From NCBI GenBank assembly GCA_003254905.1, contig QANU01110351.1, positions 132,306 to 196,305 on the forward strand: a stretch of DNA of 64,000 nt, written 5' to 3'. Positions 38,980 through 49,790 of this stretch are shown here, in pieces. The notes below the pieces were generated by a model. That model had not been told where the DNA came from and did not search any database. It saw only the letters and a program-made list of their open reading frames with translations. Source of the stretch: Nissolia schottii (Eukaryota; Streptophyta; Magnoliopsida; Fabales; Fabaceae). The stretch's first letter is position 1, and every line of letters starts with the position of its first letter. Both the position numbers and the translations under genes were made by a program.

Positions 38980-41914
38980 GTTAAAAAAAAAAAGAGAATA
39001 TGAAAGCAACAGTTATTAATTAATGAGCAAGGGCATTTATGAATTTATTTAAGGCACCTGCTGTTGGTGCAGTTTTGAAATGAATGAGAGAGGGAACATG
39101 CACACATAGAAATTAATAAAACATATACGTATGTATGTATGTACCTGGGTGAAGAAGACATGGAGGGTGAGGAGCTTGATGGATCTGAAGAACATCCTAA
39201 GGAGCCTAAAGTAACTGAGGGACCAAGATTGCATGATTTCTTGGCGTTTGTGAAGTGGCAACTCAGGGAAGCTGTGGAAGAATGGGAACTTTGTTAATGA
39301 GAGGCTTGCCATGCCACATAATATGAATGTCCCAAACCATGTTGATAGTAGCCATAGTGTTAACCATAGCAACCATGTGCTTGGGTGCTTCAACTTCTCA
39401 CTTATCAAGATTCCAAGCTATATTACACAAAATTAAAAGACACAAAACACAATTAGTCCTAATAATAATTTTGCATATTTGACATATCTAATTCTTTTGC
39501 TCCATCAACTCTTCTTTTATATACTACTATCTTGGTTTGAATTTACCTGTTGAATTAGGGTTAACACGTAATCTAAGAAAAACAATAAATGATTTTGATA
39601 TAGTATGAAATATTTTCTCTCTTTCATAATAACTACCAGATAGGGTTAATCTACACTTTTTTTTAAAAAAAAAGATAAACATTCTTATAATATTGTACAA
39701 AATTATTTTGTCAATTTTATTAACGTAATTAAAAATTCTTAAATATAAAATAATTGATAATTATTCTAAAACGAAGAGAATAAACTACTTATGTTATATC
39801 AAATAACCGTCTAGTTTATATCTGCACATAAATTATATGATTAGATCAACCTTGATGTTAAAAAGAATTAGGTGTATTTTATAAAATTATCTTATATTTT
39901 TTTAGTGGCACTTATTCTCTCTTACATACTTAGTAATATTCTTACCACCTATTCATTTAATAAGATCAGTAGAATAAAACAAATCAATGCTTTCTAAATT
40001 TTTTTAAAGAAAGAGACAAGTAATTGTTAAAAAAAAAATTAAGTTTTGAAGATGACTATTTGTTATTTAAGAAAGGAAGTAATATATTTGTTTTTGGGTA
40101 AATTATGCATTTGCAATGATTTTAACGATATGGGGGTTTTGCTGAGTTGTAGTTGTCACTGGGTAGTTAATACGCTGCCATTGAAATCATTAATGAGATG
40201 ACTGAAATAAAAAGGGGCTTTATATAGCCATCGTCCAGTTGACTAAAGAAGCAAGCAATTAATTGAGTTTTGGTAAATGATTGATGCACAAAATAGAATT
40301 TTTCAAACATTCCGGTTTATTTAAACATCAAATGAACTTTAAAAAAATTAAGTCTCACAATGATGTATTCCTACTAATATTTACGATATATTAATAATGA
40401 TAATCCCTTCCGGTGAATATCTAAATGTTGGGTAAAAAGAACATTTCTGTTTTCCAAATATTGTCGTAAAAAGTAGAATGAGTGATTAAGAAATCTTTTG
40501 CTAGTTAAGTATGCAAATTTCTACAATTATAAATTCTAATTTAATTATTATTTAAAGATGATGATCACATCAACGCTTTAATTAACTTCCCCCCTCATTA
40601 AGTATGAAGAGTCAACATTCCTTGTTTCACAAAAATGGTAATATTTCTCAAAGATAAAAAAAAAAAAATAAATCCGAACAACACTGCACAGCCACAAAAA
40701 GAAAAGGCATTACCAGCATATTTTACCTTGGAAATATCACATAGTGAAGAGAAATCTTAATGTACAGAGTTCTCATACATCATATTTAGACGGATACACA
40801 ATAAAAATAAATTCTCCTTCACAAAGTGTTTTTATAACTCACTAAATAGGATCGACTTTCATGTATGTTCATTAAAATGTGTTAGAATTGTGTGTATGTA
40901 AAAATTTCTCCAAAATAATCATTAAATAAAATAAAGTGAATGTAAAACTAGTAATTTTTGTCTAATATTATAATAGGTGTACGAGTCAATTATTGTGGTT
41001 TTGCTCGCGATGCAACACAAAATTGGTGAGCATACAAATTAAACTCATAAATCACATTATTTTAGAATATATATATATATATATATATATAATTTTTAAT
41101 GTGATGCTTTTGACATTGTTTCTGTATAATTTATGACAATTTCCCCCTTCAATTAAATAGTATTAGGTTGTTTTTTTCGGTGTCTCATGTAAATATTTTA
41201 TTCTACTAATGTCTTTATTTTTGACAATTTTAAAATTAAATTTATTAAATTTTGTTGATTATTTTATAATTTAATATAATATATTGATGTGTCATATGAT
41301 CTAATGCGATAAATTAATATTTTTTACTACAATATTTTTTTAGAGATGCATCATAATCTCAGGTAGTTCACAAATTTTCAATATCTTACAAGTTGACTTT
41401 GTTAACTTTTTGAATGATTTGACTAATAAAAAATTTATAAAAATTATATAAAATGTGAAATAATGATAAATTTTAACAAATTTAATTTTAAATTTTGTGA
41501 AACATAGAGAAATTTAGGATATAATATTTATTTATTCCATGAAAGACGGTGATTAACAAGAAAATAAAGAAAGAGGAAGAGAAGGGAGGTGTAGTTGCCT
41601 ACACGGTGAGGGGTTCCAGCCATGGAAGCAGAAGTGTTGTAGAAGGTGGAAACCGCAGCAGAGAGTGGTTGTTGTTGTTGTTGGAGTATGGAAGGGAATA
41701 CTGTGTCGCAGAGGGCGGCGAGAGACTTCATCTGCCTCTTAGACAGCATCTGCTTCCTCCTCTTCTTCTCTCCTCTATCCTCCTCTTCTAGAAGACTTTG
41801 TCTCTGTGCTCCAACATCAACTTCAACATCAACTACTGTGTGAACCTTTGCTTCTTTAATCGCAGATCCTAACCCCACCCTCATGCTGCTGCTTCTCTCC
41901 CCATTCTCCTCCAT
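34005..41914 (-). CDS. FAO: Long-chain fatty alcohol oxidase (FAD-dependent GMC family)
   Basis: Membrane-bound flavoprotein that oxidises long-chain fatty alcohols to aldehydes with O2. Four exons on minus: 41914-41603 (104 codons), 39417-39145 (91), 36183-34687 (499), 34382-34005 (125 plus stop). All junctions are GT-AG, phase 0. Residues 1-104 carry basic KKRRK and a Gln run. Exon 2 has a hydrophobic helix (WLLWLTLWLLSTWFGTFILC). Exon 3 has the FAD dinucleotide fold VVVGSGAGGG (about 306-315), GSTVGGGSAINWSASI, and the cysteine cluster CGWCCFGC. Exon 4 has the GMC C-terminal motif HQMGSCRMG (His750) and NPMVTVQAIA (Asn793), the expected catalytic pair. At 819 aa it is longer than the roughly 750 I recall for the family, partly from an acidic insert (DNDDDADSEE) early in exon 3. 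Intact. The large introns hold repeats. Confidence 0.93.
36263..36392. repeat. Exact 65-bp tandem duplication in FAO intron 2
   Basis: The 65-bp unit beginning AAATTTGATAACATGTCCCG and ending GCACGTAACCTG appears twice back to back (36263-36327 and 36328-36392) with no differences seen. It starts about 80 bp from the exon 3 acceptor. Perfect identity implies a recent event or an assembly error. Confidence 0.9.
36650..37125. repeat. Palindrome-bearing repeat block in FAO intron 2
   Basis: A small palindrome, GGCGATTTCAGGCTCTGAAATTGCC in sense, recurs within a tandem unit of about 116 bp (around 36800 and 36915). Single GGCGATTTCAG half-sites lie near 36747, 36839, 36940 and 37009. The block ends have related words in opposite orientation: AGTAAAAAATCCGAATGTATGG on the left and CATACATAAGTAAAAAATCC on the right. 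A second, smaller relative lies at about 37378-37500 (CTGAAATCGCTATAGCGGGTGG). The structure suggests a small DNA transposon with internal tandem growth. The family is unknown. Confidence 0.55.
38920..38979. repeat. (GAT)n-(AAT)n microsatellite in FAO intron 2
   Basis: GATGATGATGATAAT runs into about fourteen AAT triplets, close to exon 2 of FAO. It is a likely length-variable site. Confidence 0.9.
41063..41091. repeat. (AT)n microsatellite in FAO intron 1
   Basis: About 28 bp of AT dinucleotides inside the 2.2-kb first intron of FAO. Confidence 0.85.
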
Positions 41915-41977
41915 CTTTTACTCTCTCTCTCTCTCTCTCTCTCACTCTCTTCAATGCGTACGTCTTCGCCCTTGTTT

Positions 41978-41992
41978 TTTATTATATAAGAA
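41978..41992 (-). promoter_or_regulatory. Probable TATA box of FAO
   Basis: On the minus strand CTTATATAATAA lies about 70 bp upstream of the start codon. It is followed by a GA-rich 5' leader (41920-41953 is a (CT)n run on the plus strand). The leader would be short, and the GAGA tract sits between the TATA box and the ATG. Confidence 0.55.
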
Positions 41993-44679
41993 AATTTAGT
42001 TACTTGCAAATTCGCTTCCACTCTTAATTTGGACTCAAATATTACTCAACACTCTTAATTTGTTTATGAACACACAAAATGTTTGCTTCTCCATTCTTTA
42101 ATAATATTAAACTCATGTGTACACAATCGTGTTAAAATGTTTTATGACAATGTTTACTTTTCTATTTTGTAATATTTGTTTCTTTGTTGGGTAACTGTTT
42201 TTAAGTGTACAAATTGCACTAGTGTTTGTAAAATGATCATTATTGTGTGGAATTAGAAACATATTTAGCCTTACGATTTATTATTATACAAGAATTTCCC
42301 TGGGCTCACTTTCAACTACTCTTCTTTCTTTTATATTAAGTGTCCAGTTTTCAACTTATAGGTTCATCATTATCTCCACACACACACCCCCCCCCACACA
42401 CACATATATAAATATATATATTTATTTTTTTTATGTATTTGTATACATTAATTTTGTCAAAAATGAACATAAAAATTAGAAAATAGACACTTATTATAAA
42501 TGCGAGAGACTAAAGATATCTCATAAATTGTTGTGTCCCTAAAGATATATATCATAAATAAGTATAAACATCATCAATTGTTTACATGATAATGATGTTT
42601 GTTCTACTAGAAACCCATTAATCTTTTATAATCTTTACTACTATAGAAAAGGGTGTTGAAAAGTTTTAACTTCCTTGGATCATATTTTAAATTGTCCAAA
42701 TATACCCTTTAGACAACACACATATATTTTCCCTTTTTTTTTTTCGTTGAGCTGCACGTTCTCTCTTAACATATTATGATTCCACAATATTTTCCTCCTC
42801 TTCCTTTCTTGAATAACTATCCACTTTTAAACGTGTTGATGAAATAAGAAAATAATATTAAAAAAAACTCAAGATAAATAAAGTTAGGGTACTTAATAAA
42901 ATTACTCTTAATTCCTCATACTCTTACGGTCTTCACTACTCAATTGATCATTGACCATGTGAATCACTCAAATATCTTCGGGTTTTACGATTGGTTAACC
43001 TAGTAAATTGTTTGAGGATACTGTTATACTTATTTGGCTTAAAGACTTTTTCATATAGCCAGTACATTCATATAATTTTTTAACTTTCAAGAAGTATAAG
43101 CTTTTAAAAGGAAAATTAAATGTGGCATATATAAATTACTTTTTAAAAACAATTCCTATTTAAATTCTAATGATTCTTATACTATTATATAAAATAATTG
43201 AGTCAATAGATTAGTTTTCAAAATAAACAAACCAGACAAAAAGTATAGCACAAAAATATTTTTCTAACACAACTTTTAATGTTGATGCATGACTAATTAA
43301 TTAGCGCGAAAAAAAAAAGTTTAGTTGGTTCAAGTAATTTAACACATAAATTAAATATTGAGTTTGACCTTATTTATTAATGGAAAAAAAAAGAATAGTT
43401 TTGAAAAAGTTTTACTTCTTATAATAAGTCCACCGTACTTAAGATAAATTAATAAGAGTCCAATAAATTCTTACTATTAATGGTATAGGAAATAAAAAAA
43501 AATTAATTAATGTGAATTAGTACTTTTTTAATGGTCCTACATTGGGATGACAATTTTAACCCTATCCACGATTGGTCTTCAATATAATCTTTGCATTGGG
43601 TTTGATTTGGTCTAATCCATTAAATAAGCAAGCAATGTAAATTTACCTTTCTTTTAAAAAAATAGTTTTGACCATTTAAAAATATATTTAGGTCAATTTA
43701 AAATCCTTTAAATCTATTTTAAGAGCAAACTTTTGGCCTATTTTAATGGTTTTTATTTCATAAATGTGATCATCACTTTTAAAAGGTCTGACCTAGGGTT
43801 TAGAGATTAAGCTTACAAATTTATTTAAAAGTTTATTTAATAATAGGGTATTATCAAAATAGGCACACATTTTTGTGCTTATTTAAATGCATTGTTATTA
43901 AGTACACTTTAAAGGACTCTTGGTCTATATGCAATATTGGTGTCCTACAACACTCTACCATCTGTGTTGCTGCGTTTTTGGGGGTATCACCATAGCATGA
44001 TGGAATCGGGATTCTGTTTCCTTTATCCTTTTTATCTGAGTGCTCACGCTGTCATGAGCTCGTCTTTGTTTTTCTTTTCCGCTGCATGTAGCATTGTGCT
44101 TACTGTTTCCATCTTTAGTTCTTCTTGCTTGTACTCGACCCTTTGGCTCCTCATCCTTGGATGATTGAGCTTTTATCCCTTATCAGGAAAAAATTTAAAA
44201 AGTACACTTTTATATAGATCTTCAAGCTAGCTAGTTCAGACTTTGAAGAATGTCAAATTAGATTTTAAGAAGGAAAAAAAGTATTTGGGAGTTCTACTTC
44301 TTGACTTAACTTATCCGTCTACGTATTCATTCTATACATAAGCTGGTTAAAATTTAATTTTATCTCATTTATTTTAGTTTAAATTTTAATAAGTGTACTT
44401 ATAAAATGAGAAAAATGATAAGTTAAACTTGAAAATACTCCTAAACATTTCTAAAAAAACAAATGTATATTAGGCTAATATATATGTCAGATTTGAAATG
44501 TATATTTGAATTACAAATCAAACCCATTTAAGCCAAAACCAAGTCTTAACCTAATTTATTTTTTCACACACTACAAGTAAATGAAATGACTTTGATCGTA
44601 TAATGCATGCCTTCAAATTGTAAGACTAATTCAAATGAATTGTGCATGCATGTGAAAATGTTTGTGCATATGGATGCAA
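41993..44679. other. Intergenic, no gene seen
   Basis: AT-rich DNA upstream of FAO. It contains a short (CA)n/(C)n run at 42378-42400. At 43915-44195 a T-rich stretch of higher complexity (GGGGGTATCACCATAGC, CTCATCCTTGGATGATTGAG) ends in an A run. It could be the 3' tail of an old retroposon, but nothing coding is recognisable. Confidence 0.35.
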
Positions 44680-46154
44680 GGTTATTAAAATCGCGTTTTA
44701 ACTCGTAAAATCGTACGAATTTACGTTCCTAAATAGTAAAATCGAGCTAACTTGCATGTAAACTCGTTTTTTAGGTAAACTCGGCTGAACTCGAGTAAAC
44801 TCGTGTGAACTTGCATAAAATCGCGTGTTTACTGGTGAGTTCACGAGTTTACTGTAGGAGGACAAAACAAGCAAAACGACGTCGTTTTGACTTGCAAAAA
44901 CGATGTCGTTTTGCACGTCTCTGAGATTTTTGACAAACCAAGCAAAACGACGTTGTTTGAGTGTTTCAGAGTTGTCATTCACAGCTGCACCTGCAATCGT
45001 GCTTTGTCATGCCATCGTGCTCCGTTCACTACTAGAAAACTGACTATTACCGTCGGACACGAACCGACGGTATTACCGTCGAAAAACAAAGTAGTACTAA
45101 CGGTAACCGGTTCGCTCATAAAGAACCGGGAAAGAGACATCAGATTACTGTCGAAAACGCTAGCTGACAATAAAAGCAACGATAATTATTCGCGGGAAAG
45201 GGCGTGAACAATTTACCGCCGGTAAAAATTTGTGATTTTGATTTAAAGAAAATAAAAAAGATTACTGTCGAACATAGCAGACAGTAAATTACCATGAATT
45301 GCAAACAGCCACGTATTCACCACACACTTTACCGTCGGTTTTATTCGACGGTAAATAACAAAGCACATGTCTCGAAGCAAAGTTATCGTCGATTGCTAGT
45401 CCGACGATAACCGCCTCGAAATATTTTGGCTCTGAGAATTGGCGCCACTTTTTTAGTTACCGTCGGCCAATTTTAATTATTCGACGGTAATTATTTTAAT
45501 AAAACATTGCATTTTGGTACATCCTTATTACCATCAGACTGTACTGTTACCGTTGGTGATTTCCGACGGTAATGTCTGAGATCTAAACACTTAAACGAAA
45601 TTACTTTCTCTTCTTCCCTTTTTGTTCTCCATACTTCTTGTTGTTCATCCATTCCCTTCCTGCTTCTTTCCCCTTCTGCCTTGTCCCCCCTCACTCTGCC
45701 GCGGCACCATCGCAGGCCTGACGCACAACCACCGCTACTTCTTGTTCTTCATCTTTTTCCCCTTCCGCTTTCTCCCCCTCACTTCACCGCGCCACCACCG
45801 CAGGTCTACCGCACAACACCGCTGGTCAACTGCGACTCCGTCGGCAGAGGTCCACCTTTGTTTGTTTTCTGTGTTATTGCATTGTTATTTCCTTTGTTCT
45901 TTCATTTGTTTACATTTTTTCTTATGTTTTGAAAGGAATTGTCTTTGAAGGTAGAAGTTGCTGTATATATGGGGTTGTAGCTTAATTGTGAGATTGAACG
46001 AGCTGGGAAATAGGTATGCCTCTGACACAATAACTAGAGTATGCATGCCTTGTAAAACGTTTTTAATGTGGGTAGTTGTAGAATAAAATAGATTAGAGGT
46101 TGATGTAAGTAGAAATCGAAGTGTTACATGTAATGCATTAAAAAAAATTGTATA

Positions 46155-46505
46155 TAGCGCATATTCCATTAATGGTTGGATGGTAGAATTTAAAGATGGA
46201 CGGTGCACATGTGAAAAAATATGGTTTCCTAGGTAAGTTGCAACGGCCTAAAAATGAATTTTGCAAAAAGACCGGGGCGATTTTTATTGTGCGCGCCGGG
46301 GGGTCAAATCCATCGATTTACACTTTGAAGAGGCCAAATGAGTTGGACTCATGTGGGCGAGCCCAACTCCCTTCTCAACTCTTTTTTACCAATACAACAA
46401 CTACTAAAGATATATAAACACTTAAAAGGCTTGTGATCTAACCAATGCGGGACTAGAACTTTTAAAATACATAACATTTTCCAACAAATGGCATAACACT
46501 TAAAA
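46155..46505 (+). repeat. Left arm of a 340-bp inverted repeat inside the CACTA
   Basis: From about TTAATGGTTGGATGGTAGAA through GGACGGTGCACATGTGAAAA and GCCCAACTCCCTTCTCAACT to AACAAATGGCATAA, this segment is matched by the inverse of 52195-52530, with roughly nine bases in ten alike. It contains a GC-rich part (GCGCGCCGGGG). It is not close to the CACTA ends, so it is separate from their inverted repeats. Confidence 0.8.
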
Positions 46506-47266
46506 GGTTCTTGGATGCCATAAGTGAAACACCCTAGCTAGCTAGCTTACGCTTAAGCCGTAAACCGTGCTTAACCAAGTTATTATCTGCTTGGTTGGAA
46601 TACTTATAGTCCTATATTAACTTTAGAAAATATCTCTTTACTCAAAATATGGACCAATTTAAAACTTTTTCCTTTCTTAATTACAACATAAAGTATGAGT
46701 CGTGCGTGTGAATGAAGACAATATATACATATATAAACAAGCGATAGAGTCTACAAGACTTAGGCGTTTAATAGCATACCAAATAATTACTCATAACATA
46801 CTCATATAAATATAACTCATACATACTGGTCCAAAAATACTTGCACATATGCTTATAATTAAATATTACAAGTACTGCAATCAAAAGCTAATGGCAAAAC
46901 GAATCCATTTAGCTAATACAAAATGCCTACACGTCATGACGTGTAGTTCGGAAATGCAGTCCTGCTGCCTCCCTGAGGTCTCTTGTCTCCAAGGCTCTTC
47001 AGTTGTCCTTTGCTGCCTCCTCCGCTCTGGCATACTTGTCATACTTGCCTGGAATCATAAGTGAGTGGGGGATGAGAACATTGCGTCCTCAGTGGAAATC
47101 CTTGGGGCGTCACTATTCATTTTCTTCTCAATTATGATTCCGCCGCTCAGGGGGTCTCTAGGTGTCATAACATACTAAAATCCCTACTTATTATTATCCA
47201 TGCTAGTCCTGAGCAACTTTATCTAATTACTAGGTGATTGGGGAATCTACTCTTGCTTTACCTATG

Positions 47267-48251
47267 TATAAGTTCGCGTGCTTTCTATTCCTGATCGTCA
47301 GGGTATCGGGATACTACTTCACTTAACCACGTACTTGTACTAGCAGGGCCATCTCGTGATACTATGTCACTTGATGTGCCACGACACTTAGATATAACGT
47401 CACATTCAACACATATTTTATGCATGGGGAAATTTCTGAGTTTTCTTGTACTGTTTACTTGTCTTACTTCCTTGTACACCCTAGGTCCGTAGTCCACACA
47501 CGGTGTATTGTACCTTCTTGCTCCGCCTACTTATCTTGTCTCTCTGTACACCCTAGGACCGCCGTCCACACGCGATGTAATATCCATTCTAGGACTTTTG
47601 TCCATACGCGATGTGATATGCATCCTAGGACCGTCGTCCACTCACGGTGCGTTGAACATTCTAGGACCGTCGCCCACATGCGATGTATGGTACACCCTAG
47701 GACCGTCGTCCACACGCGATGTAGTGTAAATCCTAGGGCCGTCATCCACACGAGATTGNTATAAGTTCGCGTGCTTTCTATTCCTGATCGTCAGGGTATC
47801 GGGATACTACTTCACTTAACCACGTACTTGTACTAGCAGGGCCATCTCGTGATACTATGTCACTTGATGTGCCACGACACTTAGATATAACGTCACATTC
47901 AACACATATTTTATGCATAGGGAAATTTCTGAGTTTTCTTGTACTATTTACTTGTCTTACTTCCTTGTACACCCTAGGTCCGTAGTCCACACACGGTGTA
48001 TTGTACCTTCTTGCTCCGCCTACTTATCTTGTCTCTCTTTACACCCTAGGACCGCCGTCCACACGCGATGTAATATCCATCCTAGGACTTTTGTCCACAC
48101 GCGATGTGATATGCATCCTAGGACTGTCGTCCACTCACGGTGCGTTGAACATTCTAGGATCGTCGTCCACACGCGATGTATGGTACACCCTAGGACCGTC
48201 TTCCACACGCGATGTAGTGTACATCCTAGGGCCGTCATCCACACGAGATTG
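47267..48251. repeat. 492-bp direct duplication joined at a single N
   Basis: 47267-47758 and 47760-48251 are near-identical (offset 493), with a handful of base differences. A lone N at 47759 lies exactly between them. The first copy stops at CACGAGATTG and the second starts at TATAAGTTCGCG. This is the picture expected when two overlapping contigs or haplotypes are placed end to end instead of merged. A true tandem duplication is possible but less likely. Confidence 0.85.
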
Positions 48252-48275
48252 TATAGTACACCCTAGAACCGTATT
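47475..48275. repeat. About 35-bp minisatellite in the solo LTR
   Basis: Units of the type CCCTAGGACCGTCGTCCACA followed by CGCGATGTAGTGTA repeat about six to eight times in each half of the duplicated segment, with small variants (CTCACGGTGCGTTG, TTTTGTCCATACG). The unit length is nearly a multiple of 3 in places, so it creates long repetitive frames on both strands that are not genes. A related short repeat with TCGGGGACATCTT follows at 48340-48465. Confidence 0.85.
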
Positions 48276-48894
48276 CTTTATCCTTAATGGCAGAGCTCAC
48301 ACCATACACGCATTTAGCGCAAATGTATTTCATATCATAACTTTTTATCTTTATCCGCACCTTCGGGGACATCTTCTTACTTTTTTTTTTATCTTTGTCC
48401 GCATCTTCGGGGACATTTTAATTTTTATCTTTGTCCACACCTTTGGGGACATCTTACTTTCTATCTTTCTCTTTCCTTTCTTTCTTTCATTTTTCTTTAT
48501 TCATGAATTATGACTTTCTTGACACATCTTTGTCCTTCTGGCGGGACTGGTGAGGGGCTTATCCTTTGGATGTGCCAAGAGAGGGGGTTCCCTATTATAC
48601 GACTATTTTCTTATCTTCAAGGTTCTCCGAGCCCTTCTGGCCGGAGCCTTCTTAAGATATTCCATTTTCCCTAAGATTCAATTATGGTCTTTGTTAAGTT
48701 TAGGTGATGACTTCTAATTTTTTAAGGCCATCCTAAGATCCTGACGATGACCGTATCCTTATGATGCATAATAATATTCATATGGGCATAATACACATTA
48801 TCAAGATACAGAATATGTGACCATTTACGTCATACGTTCATTAAAGTACGATAACAATTGTCAGGATACTCATAACCTCTTTTTCCTTTGGAAT

Positions 48895-49790
48895 TTTGGC
48901 TATCGAATACCCGATGAGTCCTAAACCTCATCCTAGGGTTTTTGATAGCTCTACTATCAATTTTCACACATATAAGTCCAGATTTTATGCCCAAGGTTCA
49001 GCAATTACAGATTCACCTCTTTTTCCCAAAATGCCCTATTTTACCCGAAAAACCCGTTTCTCGTTAGAGTTTTTAATCAACCATCAACCGATAGACTCAA
49101 GACCTAACCCTAAGGTTTTCCATAGTGATGAACCCATTTTTCATGAAAACAAACCCAGATTTTTAGTCTCGTTACCCAAAATTACAGTTCTACCCCCATA
49201 TACCTAAAATGTCATTTTTTCCCGAAAAAAACGATTTTCCTTTGAAATTTTATTTCGCCATAACCCGATGGACTCAAGACTTAACCCTAAGGTTTTCCAT
49301 AGCTTTGAACCCATTTTTCATGAAAACAAACCCAGATTTTTAATCTCTTTACCCAGAATTACAGTTCTGCCATCATATGCCTAAAATGTCATTTTTGCCC
49401 GAAAAATCGATTTTTCCTTTGAAATTTTATTCCGCCATAACCCGATGGACTCAAGACTTGGCCCCAAGGTTTTTGATAGCTCCGAACCTATTTTTCATGA
49501 TAGTAAACCCAGATTTTCAGTACCCATACCTAAAATTACAGATCCGCCCCTTTAAATGCCATTTTTTTCCCAAAAACCAATTTCCTTCAAAATTTTAGTT
49601 AACCACAATGCAATGGACCCAAGTCTTGACCCCAGGGTTTTTGATAGCTCTAAACCCATTTTTCATGATAGTAAACCCATATTTTCAGTCCCTTTATCCA
49701 AAATTACAGAAATGACAATTTTGCCCTTATGTGCTCAAAACGTCATTTTTCCTTTATGTCACATTCTTTCAAAATCCAACCCATGTACCA
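48895..49790. repeat. 177-bp tandem array, five units, in the solo LTR
   Basis: The stretch around TTTTGATAGCT / TTTTCCATAGC recurs at about 48944, 49121, 49298, 49475 and 49643, a period of 177, 177, 177 and 168. Each unit also has AACCCATTTTTCATGA, AAACCCAGATTTT, AAAATTACAG and CCGATGGACTCAAGACTT. The units are diverged from one another, so the array is old. No coding function. Confidence 0.85.

Noticed and set aside
43937..44164. 75-aa hydrophobic frame
   Set aside because: T-rich sequence gives hydrophobic codons by chance; no family match and no splice context, though it may be a retroposon tail.
45622..45948. Proline/serine-rich frames of 83-108 codons
   Set aside because: Overlapping frames in a C/T-rich stretch inside a CACTA element; composition-driven.
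47475..48275. CRISPR-like look of evenly spaced repeats
   Set aside because: Units are contiguous with no unique spacers, in plant nuclear DNA within an LTR. It is a minisatellite.
47420..48513. Repetitive frames of 70-170 codons (HPRTVVHTRC-type repeats)
   Set aside because: These are translations of a 35-bp minisatellite inside a solo LTR, open in several frames at once and doubled by a probable assembly error.
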